DNA of 64,000 bases from Musa acuminata AAA Group (Eukaryota > Streptophyta > Magnoliopsida > Zingiberales > Musaceae), in contig NC_088357.1 in assembly GCF_036884655.1 (NCBI RefSeq), positions 11,749,501 through 11,813,500 on the forward strand. The letters run 5' to 3'. Under the pieces are notes generated by a model. It saw nothing but the letters and a program-made list of their open reading frames with translations. It was not told the DNA's origin and searched no databases. This document shows, one piece after another, positions 38,957-52,167 of the stretch. Both the position numbers and the translations under genes were made by a program. The number at the start of each line of letters is the position of its first letter. Position 1 is the first letter of the stretch.

Positions 38957-40649
38957 TAATAAAAATAATAGAAGATAAACAATTATTGAAAAAGTTTTAT
39001 TGAAGAAGTTTTATTGAAAAAATGAAAAAGCTTAAATACATTAACATGTCCCTCTCCTATTTATATAGATTAAGATGAATGATTTCCCTCAACAGAATGA
39101 AGGATTTTCATTTGTATAACACCATCCAAAAAGGTAGCTATCAATTTCTATAACTTTGCGGAGGAATGATTAAACAAAGAACAAAAAGGGTCATAAAGCA
39201 CCAACAAAGAGAGACGTTGAAACAATCATTGAATTAATTCTCTCCGCAAAGGAAGAAATGATTAGAGTAAATGACATTAAGTAATCAAATGGACAGCTTT
39301 AACTATTGAGATAGATGCACACCTATATAGGTTTTCTAAAAAGAAGGAAAACACACGATTCAAAAATGAATCTAAGCCATCTTGCAATCACTAATGCAAT
39401 GAAGATGATGGTATCGATTGCTTTATGGACACATATGTTTATTATATAGAATATTCCAAATTAATTTTGATGGTCCGAGGAATGACTTAACCCAAATGAA
39501 TTTTGGATTTGCCAAATGGATTGTATATGCCAAATTATTGTGACGTCCTAATTAGTTTTGAAGATTCAATGAATGTGTTAGTTTTGGTATTCAATTATTT
39601 ATGATCAATTCAATGAACAAAATCATGAAAAATACACTCTTCTTTCTACTAGCCATATGGCATGTTAATGTTCATTTTCTTGCATTCAAGTACATCCAAA
39701 TGTTATTGCAAAAACGATTGTTCATTGTCATTGTATAATTAGGAATGAATATGAGATTCGAGTTACCTTAGTCACTCATAGATTATATGGAGGTAAGATT
39801 AGATCCATTAAAAATTTGAGCTCCAAAGGTATATCTAACAAATGACTTATATAAAAAATAACTATTTAATCAATATAATCATGCAATATGTGATGTAAAA
39901 TATATTTCAAACTATTGAATACAAAATAATAGGATCCATATTTTCTAATTATGTATGCCAAAGTTTTCTATTAGAAATAGACAAAAAAAAAAAAAATTGT
40001 CTGGTTAATGTATTTTATATGAAGTCAAACCATAAGGTGTTATATCTCAATCAAATTGCATTGCATCAAACGACTCTTCAAAAAGATTCCCTCTTTTCCT
40101 TTCTAATCCTATCCTTTAGGAAGGGGTGAAATCATGCTTTCATGCTTTCTAATCCCTCTTCGCCTTTGTTTCTCATCTAAGTTTTCTAAGTTTTAATGGG
40201 ATGGCATCCATCTCAACTTTGAGATGCTTTTATCACAAAGCTTGTATCATGTCTGATTGGAAATATATTAACACTTAAGATCTAATTCATCCTTTATGCT
40301 TGTATGAAAATTTAAAACACATAAGCATGAGCTTTGTTTGAGTTTATTATAAAAAGGAAATGATTACAAACTTCATTTTCTCCCTTTATGATATGAAAGA
40401 TAATTTTAAACTTCTTTATCTTCCTTTATGATAAGGAAGACGATCACAAGCTTCCTCTTTTTCAAGATATAAAAACATATCCTAAATAAGGAAAAGAGGA
40501 GAACTCTCTCCTTTCTCGAACTATTTGAGCTTACGTTTAGGGACATCAGATTACTAACTTGAGCATCGGAGGGATCAAATTGGGAAACCTCCCTTGACTT
40601 TAGTCTACATGCTAGTGGCATCTTAGGAGTGCAATACTTTCACCTCGAC

Positions 40650-42190
40650 AGTTTTACCTTAGATCCACCTCTCAATCACCTTGAAGCCACCTAAGATTAA
40701 CCTTGAATCTATCTTGGATCCACTTCGAAGCTACATCGAAACTATCTCAGAGTCAACTCAAATCCACTTTGGAACTATCTCAAAGCCATCTCGAAGATAC
40801 TTTTGATAATTCTATGCACACAGGTCTAGAATACATTGGGTTGGCTAAGACATTAATGATATTTTTTCTTAATAATTTGATACTAGAAGGAAGGCCTGAT
40901 ATTACAGGAATATTCGCCTATCAACCCTATCAATGAATACTCTAGTGAGGAAGTCTCTCCTCCAACCCACAACACTTTTACTAGAGAGGCAACTGTCATT
41001 CTTCCCACATGTAGATATGTTCATCTCGGCATAGATGTTGATAAGGCACTGGTATCTATTCAATGATCTAAGCCCCTTACCCCCAAGGATAAACTAGAGC
41101 CACTTGCTTATTCTTACCAAGATATTCCTGAATCTCGCCCATAAGGTGTAGACGTTTATGGGCATGTTGCAAGTTGTTGGCCCACTCCTACCTCAACTAG
41201 CATAACAAATGATGTTGTCATCTTAGTTATAGATGACATCTCAACTACTACTAACACTAGCACCCATCAAAATCCCCCTAATTGATGCGATGCCAGCATC
41301 TCAAGATCGCTCGAGGTCCATAAAATTGCTAATTGATGGAGCATCTTGCTCCCTAATAGTAGAGTTCAATGCACCACACCATTGCTTTGCCTCGCCCCAA
41401 TCAGAGACTCAATCGATAGACTTAATAGATGACTCTCTAAAGATCCAACTAAGGCAAATAGACTAATGCCTAGATAAAATACGATGAGATTTCTAGCGGT
41501 CCAAGGGGTAGAATCTGATCGATCCCACCTCAAGTTGATCCCCATTCACCCAAAACATCTAAGAGAAACATCTAAGAGAAGCCTATTGATTGTAGTACCA
41601 ACCCGATTGAACACATTGCCACTTTTCGTGCCCGGATGTCTCTTTACAACACCTCAAACATTTTGATGTATCATGTATTCTCAATGATGTTGAGAGATCC
41701 AGTGTGGGAATGTATGCTCGAGGCCATCGATGGCAATGTTGCTCATACTCAAGTTAGGGGAGGAAGAGATACTCTCTGATTTCGTCACCCAGTTCATCAT
41801 CAAAATATGAGACATGCAAGAAACTCATCCATTACTCATGATTCAAACTTTCATAATGGGAATTAGGCATTCTCATCTTTTCTAGTCATTGGTGGAAAGG
41901 TCGCTAGTGACTACACTCGAGGTCCTCTATAGGACCAACCTAAACATAGCTACTAAGGTAATGGTCTCAAGTAAGCATAAGGAGACATGCAAGAGGTCAT
42001 GACAGGAGCAACCACCATTGGTTCTAACCATAAAGTCACATTAAAAAAGAAAACAAGATCAATCTGAGCCACCCGCTCATCCCCGTTGAGGTATTCATGA
42101 ACTTCACCTAACAGTTGGAAATGTTGATGGGCATAATGCAAGCTGTTATTCTACTTTTGCCTCAATTAGCCTAACAGGAGACTCTAACAA
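40650..42190 (+). pseudogene. Degraded Ty3/gypsy gag region
   Basis: Plus-strand translation shows gag-polyprotein landmarks through stops: DFLAVQGV then a block with THCHFSCPDVSL-type sequence (41600-41650) corresponding to the EHVATFRAQMSLY region of plant gypsy gag. It continues SDFVTQFIIKIRDMQETHP and LMIQTFIMGIRHSHLFWSLV near 41780-41890. No protease, RT or LTR was found here. Family assignment is from recall of plant gypsy gag. Confidence 0.6.
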
Positions 42191-42426
42191 GATAAAAAGG
42201 AATAGCAAAGCGATACCATATCTTGGTTCGTAGATAAATTATTCTTCTTCGATCGATGATCTCTTGGATGGCTGGCTGAGGATATTAATCGTAACGACTG
42301 CTTGACCACCATAGCCCCAAGCTAACGCTTAAAGTTATCAATTTGTATAATAAATATAGTAACATATTTTGATCCATCGAAAACTAATTAAACAAAAAAA
42401 TCACTAAAACATAAATATAAAGAAAG

Positions 42427-43167
42427 AACCATTACATTCTCACGTCAAAGGGAGAAATCATTAGAGTATGTGGCATTAAATAATAAAATATTAAAGTGTA
42501 AACCTACAAAGGGAAAAAGAAGGAAAAAGTGAAGATCCTAAAACACATCCAAGCCAATCTATGATCATCCAATCACAAATGCTATAAGATGAGGGTCGTT
42601 TGCTTCGTGGACACATACGTGGACTCATTTAATTTTGAGTCCAATGAGTGACCAAATGAATTGAGGATTTAATAAATGGATTGTATATGACATAATTCGT
42701 TTTGAGTATCCAAAAAATCAATTATTTTTGGTGGTCAAAGGGATTATTGCTATGGCCTAATTAGTTTTGAGGATTCTACGAACTGAGTATTATTTGATAG
42801 CCTAATAGATGATAGAATCTTTATATTCATCTAAACAAATCATTATAATTATCACTTGGCTCTTTTAACAAACTCCGATGCTGCGATTCATTTTCCAGTA
42901 TTCAATTGTTTACAACCAATTCATCGAACAAAACATGAGAAAATGAATGGACTCTTCATTCTACTCGCCATATGGTGGTATTCTAATTAATATTCATTTT
43001 CTTGCATTCAATTATTTCCGAGTTAAAGTTATTGCAGCAGAAGATTATTCATTATCATTGTATAATTAAGCATCATGTCTCTATGATTAGATCCATTAAA
43101 AACTTGAGCTCCAAAGTTATATCTAAGAAAGTGACTTGCATCAAAAATGGCCATTTAATCAATACAG

Positions 43168-43228
<61 letters not shown>

Positions 43229-43330
43229 GTACAATGCAAAACATCATCTTTATTCAGGTAATAAATTATGGATTTCGTTTTTTTATTTCATACAAAAAAA
43301 ATTATATATCAACACATCTTTGTAATTCAC
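42427..43330. repeat. Segmental repeat copy B
   Basis: Diverged relative of copies A and C, starting at AACCATTACATTCTCACGTC and sharing the GGACACATACGTGG, GTATTCAATTGTTTACAACC and GCCATATGG landmarks. Contains a (TA)n run at about 43170-43227. Confidence 0.6.
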
Positions 43331-43449
43331 TATAAAATTGGTATCTCTTAAAATAAAACATAAAATTAAGATTATAGTTAAATTTTTTTTCCTTCCTTTT
43401 TAGTACTTATGAATTGGAGATAGAAGAGAAAAGTCAGAAATTATAATTG

Positions 43450-44680
43450 AATAATTAGTACATACATCTTTGCATTAGCAACTATAACCATCATCATCAT
43501 GTCTTTGACATCAATAAAGATCTAAGGGACCATGCCACAAGTGTGTGTCTCATCTATTTATATTTAATGATGTTTTGATGGAAGCAAGCATGCCATTTGA
43601 GCTTTTAGTAAGTTGGCCAAGTTGTCATCTGCAATGAATAAACAGAATTATCAAGCTTTGATTAGAGTAAAAATAAAATAAGAGACAGTAATATCTAAAT
43701 AAAAGGAATTCTACTACCTTCATCTGATCATTTGTCGTTCAGCTTCTTAATATGCTTCTCTACTGTCTCATCGGATGGGACAACAAGGTAGAAAAGATGA
43801 TCCCTAGAACAAAAAAGATAAGACAAAGGGTGCATCTTGTCAAGATGAACATTTTGCCACCCTATAAAAAATATAATTGATAGCACCATCCCAAAGGAGC
43901 TCTCGGTTTGTATGAAGCACCTTCTTCACAAATTTTGATCTCAACTTGCCGACCAAAGAAACAAAGTCACTATAGAAGAAACACAAAGAGAGGCCATCGG
44001 GAAGAACCATTATTTTCTCTCCGCAAAGGAAGAGAGTAATCCATCCATTCAATAGCATAAAGGACATCTATATAGGGACAAAAAAAAATCTATGCCATTC
44101 TATTATCCTCCGATGATAAACGCGATAAGATGCGAGTCATCATCTTCTTTATAAACGCATATCTATAGAATGAATTATTTTGAGGATTCGATGAATGAGT
44201 TGCATTTGATAGGTAATGGATGACACAAATCTTTAAATCCATTGAAACGAATCATTAGAATTAGTTCTTTACTCTTTTTAACCAAATGGGACTCGTTGAT
44301 TAATCTTCCAGTATTCAATCATGAAAGATACACTCTTCATTCTACCTGTCATATGGTATTCTAATATTCATTTATTTCCCATGTTATTTCAAAAAATATT
44401 ATTTATTGTCATTATATAATTAAGAATGTCTCTATGATTCAAGTTACCTAAATTGGCTATTATTGGAATAAGACTATAACCATTACAAAGTTGAGCTCCA
44501 AAGTTATTATCAAAAAAATTACTTTTAAATCACCACAGTATTGCAATATATAATGTAAAATATCTTTATCTATATCTATACCCTTTTAGGTTTCAGACAA
44601 TTTATTACAAATGATGGGATCCATATTGTATAATTATGAATTCTAAAGTTTCTAAAATTCTTGTAAAAAAAAACATCCCT
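43450..44680. repeat. Segmental repeat copy C (least decayed)
   Basis: Carries the shared landmarks CTCTCCGCAAAGGAAGA (about 44018), GCATATCTATAGAATG and CATTCTACCTGTCATATGG, plus an unidentified minus-strand gene fragment at 43728-44067. Confidence 0.6.
43728..44067 (-). pseudogene. Unidentified gene fragment
   Basis: Minus strand: 75 open codons with ordinary protein composition (GEKIMVLPDGLSLCFFYSD, then ELLWDGAINYIFYRVA), a stop, then in another frame a plausible end, HLFYLVVPSDETVEKHIKKL, finishing at a TGA at 43728-43730. I do not recognise the family. The frame break and the lack of a proper donor site suggest a decayed terminal piece. Copy A preserves a more decayed version whose end resembles the minisatellite unit. 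Confidence 0.4.
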
Positions 44681-45690
44681 TAAATATCTACTCCATTTCG
44701 ACTTGTCAAATGGTCAATAATATCATTGCAACCTTATTCAGGCATTAATTGTTAATAAAGCGGAGCTCACCTGTAATTGAATCAAGAGGAATATGAGAAT
44801 ATCATTCTCGAGAATTTTATTCTAAATCAATCGAAAAGGTCATATGTGAGTATGTTAAAGATGACATATTGGATTGATCCTTTCATAAAAGCACCTTCCC
44901 TTGAAAGTATATTAGTATATTCAAGACATAAATCGGATAGAACATATTCCTCTTGAATCTCATGAATGAAACAGACTAATCTTAATAAGTCACTTTGTCA
45001 AGCGTTTTTACCTCTCATAACTCATGTATCACGATATCGAGATGCTTATCCATTTCTTCTAATAATTTAATTTATATAAGATATCACTTGTGGTACCCGA
45101 GAATAAATTAGTGGGTGGGACAAATGATTTGGAATTCTCTATGGTGCTTGGAATTAACTGTAATCGATAAAATTCTTATAATTTAAAAAGTTGTGTTGCT
45201 ATGATCCATATTAATCTAAGGAGAAGAGAGATGACGGTGTACTTCATCCCAACCAAGACTTTAACTTATTGGGTGAGGCCAAAGATAACCTTAATAATAA
45301 TAATCATAAATTTTAATTTTTTATTAAAAATAATAACCTTCGTTGCTTAAGATCTATTATTATTATTCGTGTTTATGTAGGATTGATCCTAACGGCAAAG
45401 ATAGAGGCTTTTGCTAAGATTGATTATTTTAACGAAAGATGATAAAGAGATCTTTTTGCTCATATATATATTTATGAGATTTTTTTTTTCAATGATACCA
45501 TCCGAAGAGTTTTTCTTTTAATATTTTTAATCTAATAATATAAAATTTGATCGTTAATTTGATTTGATGAAATACAAGTCAACTTGTGACACCGCAGTTG
45601 TACTCATTTAAACGGGTTCGGATCCTACCTAATAGGATCCGATTCTCAACAGTAGTCGATAAAGTATTAAGCACCAAATAATCCCCCAAA
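44681..45690. other. Intergenic, no gene recognised
   Basis: AT-rich upstream sequence of the gene at 45796 with no recognisable feature beyond short A/T runs. Confidence 0.5.
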
Positions 45691-45696
45691 AGGAAA

Positions 45697-45702
45697 CACG
45701 TG

Positions 45703-45739
<37 letters not shown>

Positions 45740-45764
45740 AGAGACGGGGAGCGAGCGACTCTCC

Positions 45765-45795
<31 letters not shown>
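45697..45795 (+). promoter_or_regulatory. G-box and GA-rich leader of the gene at 45796
   Basis: A CACGTG G-box lies at 45697-45702, followed by two (GA)n runs (about 45706-45737 and 45774-45795), the second ending at the start codon. GA-rich 5' leaders are common in plant genes and can bind BPC/GAGA-binding factors. No TATA box noted. Confidence 0.5.
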
Positions 45796-45796
<1 letters not shown>

Positions 45797-48700
45797 TGTC
45801 GCTCGTGGATTACGCCTCTTCGGAAGAAGAAGAAGAAGAAGAAGAAGAAGCGATCGATTTGCAGGAAAAAGGAGAAGAAAAGGGGAAGCAACAGATGGAA
45901 TCTGCTGCTCCTTCGCTCTCCCCTCCGTCGACGCGCCCGCTGCCGCCTTCGATCCCACTCCCCGATCGCCAGAACCAGTAATCGTCTTTCGTTTGCTTGT
46001 CTTTCTCCGTTTGATTTCTGTGCGAATCAGCTTAACCTATCCTTTCTTTTAGTTATGGGTTTTGAACCCTTCTATTCTCCTCTACGAACAACATCGACGT
46101 TGGGTTCCAATTAGTTAGTAGTGCTGTAATATTTCGACATACTCGTTCATCGTAATTATATCGTGATGTTTACCGATGTCTGCAATTCTTCCAAACGCGT
46201 ATTGTTGAAAGACAGCAGTTCGAGTTATGACATGGAACTATAATGGATGATAGGTTATAATCCGTAAATTTTCTTTCTGTAGGATTCCAAATTAGTGCTA
46301 CTACTTCACCAAGGAGAGCGAGAAGAATAAGGACAACGCACGTACAAATCTTGAGGAAGTGTTAATACGGGAAATGGAATTTTACAGTAAATGCATTGTT
46401 CATTTTGGTTATTCTAATGTACATTAAAGCACAATTCAGAAGGAGATAACATAGAAGAAAAAGGATGCTGTTAAATAAATCATTAAGCATTTGAGTATGG
46501 ACATATTAAGTCACTGAATTCCACTTTGACATTGTTAAGGTGATTGGAATGTGTAGCACTTTTCCCTGAAAAAAGATTGTTGTCTCTTATCCATTATCAT
46601 TATTTTAAGCTAGTGGGTTAACTAATTTGGAAAGGGAAACGTTTAGAAACTTGTAATTATGGGAGAAAGAAATATTGGAGATTTTGGTGGTGTCATATTT
46701 CATATGAAACAAAGATCAAAGGGTGCTTGTAAATGTTGTTGAGAATAAGGTAGCATAGAGGAGCTACTTTTACAAATCATAAATCAACATCCTTTCAGTA
46801 ATGGAGTTTAAAGCTAAAAAACAGAATCGTTAACTCAAAAGATAAGTTTATAAAATAACTAAAATTGATGCAAAAGGACCATAAATAGCTAAAGATAAGT
46901 TTATAAAATAACTGAAAATGAGGCAAAAGGACCATAAATAGCTATGTAGAATAGACTATAGAGTGCATAAAATTTGACAACTTATTGGGACATTAAAATG
47001 CATAGAACTTTGATTATGTTTACCAATGAATTATAATAAAGAAAAATGATTGATATTGGAGGAAGAAGTGTTTGGGTACCATTTTATACTGAAGAAGGGA
47101 CATATTTAGAATCACATAAACTCATGAAACTAAACTTATAGGCCATATTATGTGACTACTAGAGTGGATGATTAAACACAAAACAAATGTTTACTGAGTT
47201 TAATTTGGTTTTTACCAGGTCGATCAACTATAACACTGACTATCAACTTTACATGTTAGGATAGTGAATGGAGAAATGTAAAGAAAGGAGGAAAAACTTG
47301 TATGTCTATTTAAGCTATTTATTAAAGGTTGTAATTTAATTCTAAAGCTGTAATATAGTGGTGTTCAAGAAAGAAAAAATGTGTTTATTTAATATTTTAT
47401 AATCAATCATTCATGATGTAGTTAAAATACAAGCATTATTTTAAATATTAATGGACCAGTATGCAATTTGATTGATAGTTACCAGTGTAACTAAGGATCA
47501 GTAATTAGACAATGTAGCTCAATTGCAGTCAATGTTACTTTCTATAAAATTTTTAGTGACGTTGGGTGATCTAGGTTAAAATGCTAAATTACTGAATTAC
47601 TCTTGTGGGCATGCTAGGTGCTCCTTGGAGATAGGTGAATTTCATGCAACAAGGACCAAAGAGAATGTACAAAAGTTAAGTTATATTCTTGTTCAGGAAT
47701 TTCACGGCAAGACTTGCATAGCACTGCAATGATATAATATTTGTTCTCATTAACATGGAGTGAGCGCATGATATAATTTTATGTTAGCTCACTTGCTAGG
47801 AATTAAGAACTTGCGTCGCAGGAACTGTTTTTGTTGCATAGATATAAAGGCCACTGTAGATTAAGAACTCTATCTGGAATGTGTAAGAACATCTTGTTGG
47901 TTTGTCTTTAGTTTCTTTTATCACTGAAGTGTTTCCAGAGCTATATGATTTAGATTTTGGTGTATGACTTTGAGAAAAATAAGTCTACCTCTTGGTCCTT
48001 GTGGCCAACTAAGTCACAGACTGGAAGATAATAACTTATTCTTTATGCATGACAAGGTAAATTTTGTTCATCTTCATGCTCTTTGTCATATTGAGATTGT
48101 ATGTTAGATAGAGTAACATTGATGCAGTTTTTTTCTTATTCTGAATGTTCAGGTGGACTTATTTCTGAATTAAGTAAACAGAAACAAAAAGTTGAGTTTC
48201 TAGAGGTGGTGGGCTATTTTGCTCTAACATTTGTTATGATTTTCTTAGTGTTTTGCTTGTTCTATTTTTTTCTGGTTTTTTATTGGGTTGGGGTGTTGGG
48301 GGTGGTTGGAGTGATGAAGTTTAAACAATATATCATAGTTCGCCTCCTAATATAATTTCTGTATGACTGACTATCTAGCTAGAATAAATGAATATCTGCA
48401 AATGCCATGATGACTGCTACTTTTGGATTCAATCATGAACTTCATACTGGCTGATAAATGTTCTTCATGGCAGAGGGCCGCTATTTGTTAGTGTGGATTA
48501 AGTAGGCGATTACAAAGTTATGTAGTGGAAGAATTGAATTTGTATAGTTATATCAATGTTTTACTGCTCTCGAAGTTTCATAACTTTCTCCTTTTCTTTC
48601 TGAATATATCTACAGGATCCCCATAGCAGCAAATCAACCTTCAAATGTAGTCCCCCCCTTGCCGCTACCTTCTTTGGAAGGACTTCTAGATGTATCAGTT

Positions 48701-50666
48701 CTTTTTGCTACTCAATCCTACCAATCAAGCCAAACGGTTGGTACTGATCACTCCTCTAGAGTTGCTGCTGCACTTGCAGAAACTGCATCACGAAAGAGAG
48801 AATCAGATGGTTCCACCTTTCCTCAACCATCTAGTAAGCATTCCAGAGGACAATTACGACGTCTAAGAAATGTTCCCAACACAAAGGGTGGCTTGTTAGT
48901 TCCACCACAGCTCAGTGGGAGGTTAGTTTTATCGACTTAATTTTTCTCTTTCTGGGTAGGGTGGGCCAAAAGTTTATGCCGCTATATATATTAATTGACT
49001 GGTATTTCATGATGTTTAAATGATATTTTGAGTGACGTCGGCAAGCACTTCCACATGATCTGATTGCTTTTTTATTGTGTTTTCCAGCATCCATGGCTTA
49101 AAAAAGTCTATTTGTAGTTTTTTACTGCTACTTTCAGCCAAATTGCATATGAAGCCAATACAACAAGGTTAATCCTGACTTCGTTTTTAGGACTAATGAG
49201 TTGCTAAATCCTGACTTTTTTTGGGGCATGAGTTGAAACATTTTTGTAATGGAATTGTATACAATTAGAAAAATATAGATGTATACTCCAATATTATCAA
49301 CAAAGAAGTTATTTGTATATCTTATTAGGCTGTTACGATTGATTCTCTCAAGCTCTTGCGTTTGCTTTTTATATTTGCATGTAATTACCAAAAAGAACTG
49401 TTTAGTTTGAACAAATTGAAGCTTTTCCATATCTTGGAAAAATGAGATATAAGTGAGCTGTTGACAAGAATGATTTGTCAATTTAGAAGTCACAATACTG
49501 AGGACAAATAGCTAGAATCAAGATGTATTGACAAAGAACTTCCTTTTTGGTGACATTGAAGGCGTCTACTACCATTAACTTAGACTTGAGAATTTTAGGC
49601 TATGTGATGTAATATGTCAATTTTTCCATCGAGTCTGTTCATGACATCAACAAGTACACAAGGAGTTTAGGTGTTTGATGTAACTGTTCACTTAGTTGTG
49701 AACTTGTTACTGCTCATTTAATTATGAGTCATTTACTTTTTCACATTACTTTTCTTGGAAGTTGCTTATATAACATGCATGACAAGACTGTAATAATTGT
49801 GAAGTCAGAGTACTAGCCCCAACAAACTTGAAACTTTGTGTGTAACATAGTCATAGCAATAGAAAGAAAGTTTCTTCATGCAGTCTTTCAGCAAAATGAA
49901 TAAACATACATATTCAGATATCTGTTTTCTTGCTTTTACATGTAATCTCATATATTTTCTATATTAGCCAAATTCACAAATAATACCTTGATATTAAGAT
50001 TTATAAACGAAAAGTTTGAGTAGCTAAACTTTTAGCAAAAAAGATTATCCCAATTGCTGGAATAATATAGAGTTGGTCCAGTGTATAAGACCCTAGCCAA
50101 TATGAGGTCTGTCAGATTGTTCGATGGTATACCAGAACTCTCTCTGGCATGAAATAAATCTTGGGTATCAATCCCTTACAAATCTCTATTGGACCAGTAC
50201 GGTACGAAATGTTGTTATGTGGAAAATAATGAGAATTGGTTGAAGTGTCAATGTTTTTCAAAACAGTGACATGCTGCATATTGGTGAGCAGTTGGACCTT
50301 AACAATACAGTCAATGCTTGGTATATACTGTGATATGGGAATTCATTTTTCTCCTAGTCTCTCTGCTTTTAAAGATCCCACTCGTCTATGAAATTTAGTG
50401 CAGTATCGATCAACTCTTTCCATGTTTAAGTAGTGCACAGCTATTATGGTTTTCAATTTTGTGTAAATATAACAATGTACTGATTTACAAATATCAGAAA
50501 AGCTATCACCTCAGTTGTGTACACGGGTCAGCTCATTATGGTTAAATTAAATAAAAAAGTCATTAGCTCTTATTTGGAACTTATCTTTGGTTTTGACAGG
50601 AGCAATGTGGTTACTGAAGATATAGGAAAGTTTTTTGTCAGCAAACTTACAGAGTCATCTCGGTAA
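45796..50666 (+). CDS. Small acidic plant protein of unknown function
   Basis: Three exons with GT..AG junctions and matching phases: 45796-45977, 48616-48921, 50600-50666; 184 aa. The N-terminus MSLVDYASSEEEEEEEEEAI is followed by a Pro/Ser-rich stretch and a middle part with LPSLEGLLDVSVLFATQ. The C-terminal core, GQLRRLRNVPNTKGGLLVPP, runs on through QLSGRSNVVTEDIGKFFVSK across the last intron. That core reads like a conserved motif and is why I believe the exon joins. No signal peptide or membrane segment; the acidic tract and basic RKRESD/SKHSRGQLRR segments suggest a nuclear protein, which is only an inference. I do not recognise a named family; the opening resembles the MSLV-YASS start of PRCC but the rest does not. 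Confidence 0.8.
46841..46946. repeat. 53-bp tandem duplication in intron 1
   Basis: GATAAGTTTATAAAATAACT starts at 46841 and 46894; both copies continue into GCAAAAGGACCATAAATAGCT. Confidence 0.9.
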
Positions 50667-52167
50667 CACGTGGACATCATTTTGTTCATGATCATCCCTA
50701 CACCTTGACCTGAGGATCCTCTAGCAACATATTGTGATGTGAGGCCAGCTTGAATCTGATCCCTCTGAGACTTCCTACTTGTAATTACAATAACAACACG
50801 ATCTTTGCTTGTTTGTGCACCTTTGCCTTTTTTGTTTATGTGATATTACAAAAAATATTTATCCAAGTATATACTGCTTAATGATTAGATGAAGTGTATA
50901 ACAAGGAAGAAGTTTGGCATGAATTCTTGTTTCTTGAGGAATAAGATGCAAACAAGAATGAGAAGCATAAGATCAATTATATGATTAAAACTACATGAAA
51001 ATTTTGTGAGGATTGCATGGCATAAAATTGCTGGTATTTCTGCTATCTCAATGGACGATCCAATATGAATGTAGAAGTATCTGATTAGCAATTTATTAGC
51101 AACTTACTTATTTGTGTTCTTATGCCAATATTTTTAAGCGTGCAAAACATTGTTTAGTGAGAGTTTTAACTGTGATTTACTTGTCCAAGTTCTTTCTGCA
51201 AACAATAGTTACGCTTTACATTAAGGTTTCTCCTTACTGCTTAAGCAAGCATTTAAGGTTAGATCTGACCTACAGTTTCACTCGACATCAAGAATATTAC
51301 CAACTAGAAAATCTACTGTCAACACAGATCTACTTGTGTTCTGTTTGGTGCTTTCTTTTGGTTTTAGGTTTTCCCCCATTGAAACAACTGAACAATTCTA
51401 TGATGGTTAATGTGCAAGACAGCACAAGTTTCTCATCCTAATGTTGGAACCTGGATATCAGATGTGGATTGTAAATGCATCATTTGCTACCTGCGTTGAA
51501 TAACCGAGTCTCTCTGCCTATGTTAATGTATGCCTAGCACTGATGCATAGCGGAACACCATCACCATTAGCAATCAACCGTTGGAGTATAGCAAAATGAA
51601 CGTAGCAAAAAAACATTTGGCCAAATGCACTTAACTATCAAGTTTAAAGTACATGGATTTTAAAGAGTTGTCGACCCAAAATTTGAAGTACATGACACAT
51701 AACCTGAGAGAAAGTTTGCTGAGCCAAAATTTGAAAGCAAAAAATCTGTGTCAAAGCATGGATTTAATCTCAATATGTTTATTAATCATGAAGCATATTT
51801 TCCAATCCAAAATGTCACATTTGTCTGACATGGAACAGAAACTCTCAAGCTCAAACCTAAAGCAAATCAGAGTTATGTACAACTGATGACTCAATTTATT
51901 AACTGCAGAGCACATCTGGACGTTTATTTTCCTGAAAGAAGAACAAAAGTAAAATTCTGTCAGATATAGCTCTTGAAGAATTGGATCTCAAAATGCAAGA
52001 TGGTCTTTCTGTGAAGTTTCTCTGTCCTGGTGCAAGAAGATCTATCGTCATGTTTGCAAGAGAATGATGCAATATGACACCATTTAGCACCCTCAAATTT
52101 AAACCCAAACAAGGAAAAAAATTGTGGTCAGACTCAGAAAAGTGTCGGTGTGCTCTTCTTCGGTGCT
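50667..52167. other. Convergent intergenic spacer
   Basis: Lies between the ends of the plus-strand gene at 45796-50666 and the minus-strand Ca2+-ATPase, so it contains both 3' UTRs. No other gene recognised. Confidence 0.6.

Larger units (their letters stand above)
38406..39098 (-). mobile_element. TRIM (terminal-repeat retrotransposon in miniature)
   Basis: Short LTRs 38410-38535 (126 bp) and 38957-39094 (138 bp) both end CCCTCAACA on the plus strand, and the first starts TG. On the minus strand the LTR is followed directly by a perfect TGGTATCAGAGC primer site (plus strand 38945-38956). Interior about 420 bp with no open frame. GAAT flanks both sides (38406-38409, 39095-39098) as a likely target duplication. 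The interior has a partial LTR copy (about 38536-38584) and two tandem duplications. No 5S rRNA-like segment seen, so not Cassandra. Confidence 0.85.
37120..40050. repeat. Segmental repeat copy A (interrupted)
   Basis: Diverged relative of the segments at 42427-43330 and 43450-44680. Shared landmarks are a CTCTCCGCAAAGGAAGA block (about 39240), a GGACACATA block (about 39430), a GCCATATGGCATGTTAATG block (about 39650) and an ATTGTATAATTAGGAATG block (about 39733). It is interrupted by the minisatellite at 37600-38310 and the TRIM at 38410-39094. Confidence 0.6.

Noticed and set aside
50040..50240. Possible third copy of the hAT-like family (GGACCAGTACGGTACGAAAT)
   Set aside because: Shares only the short GTACGGTACGAAAT word; no CAAGG/CCTTG ends or 8-bp flanks found, so it was not listed.
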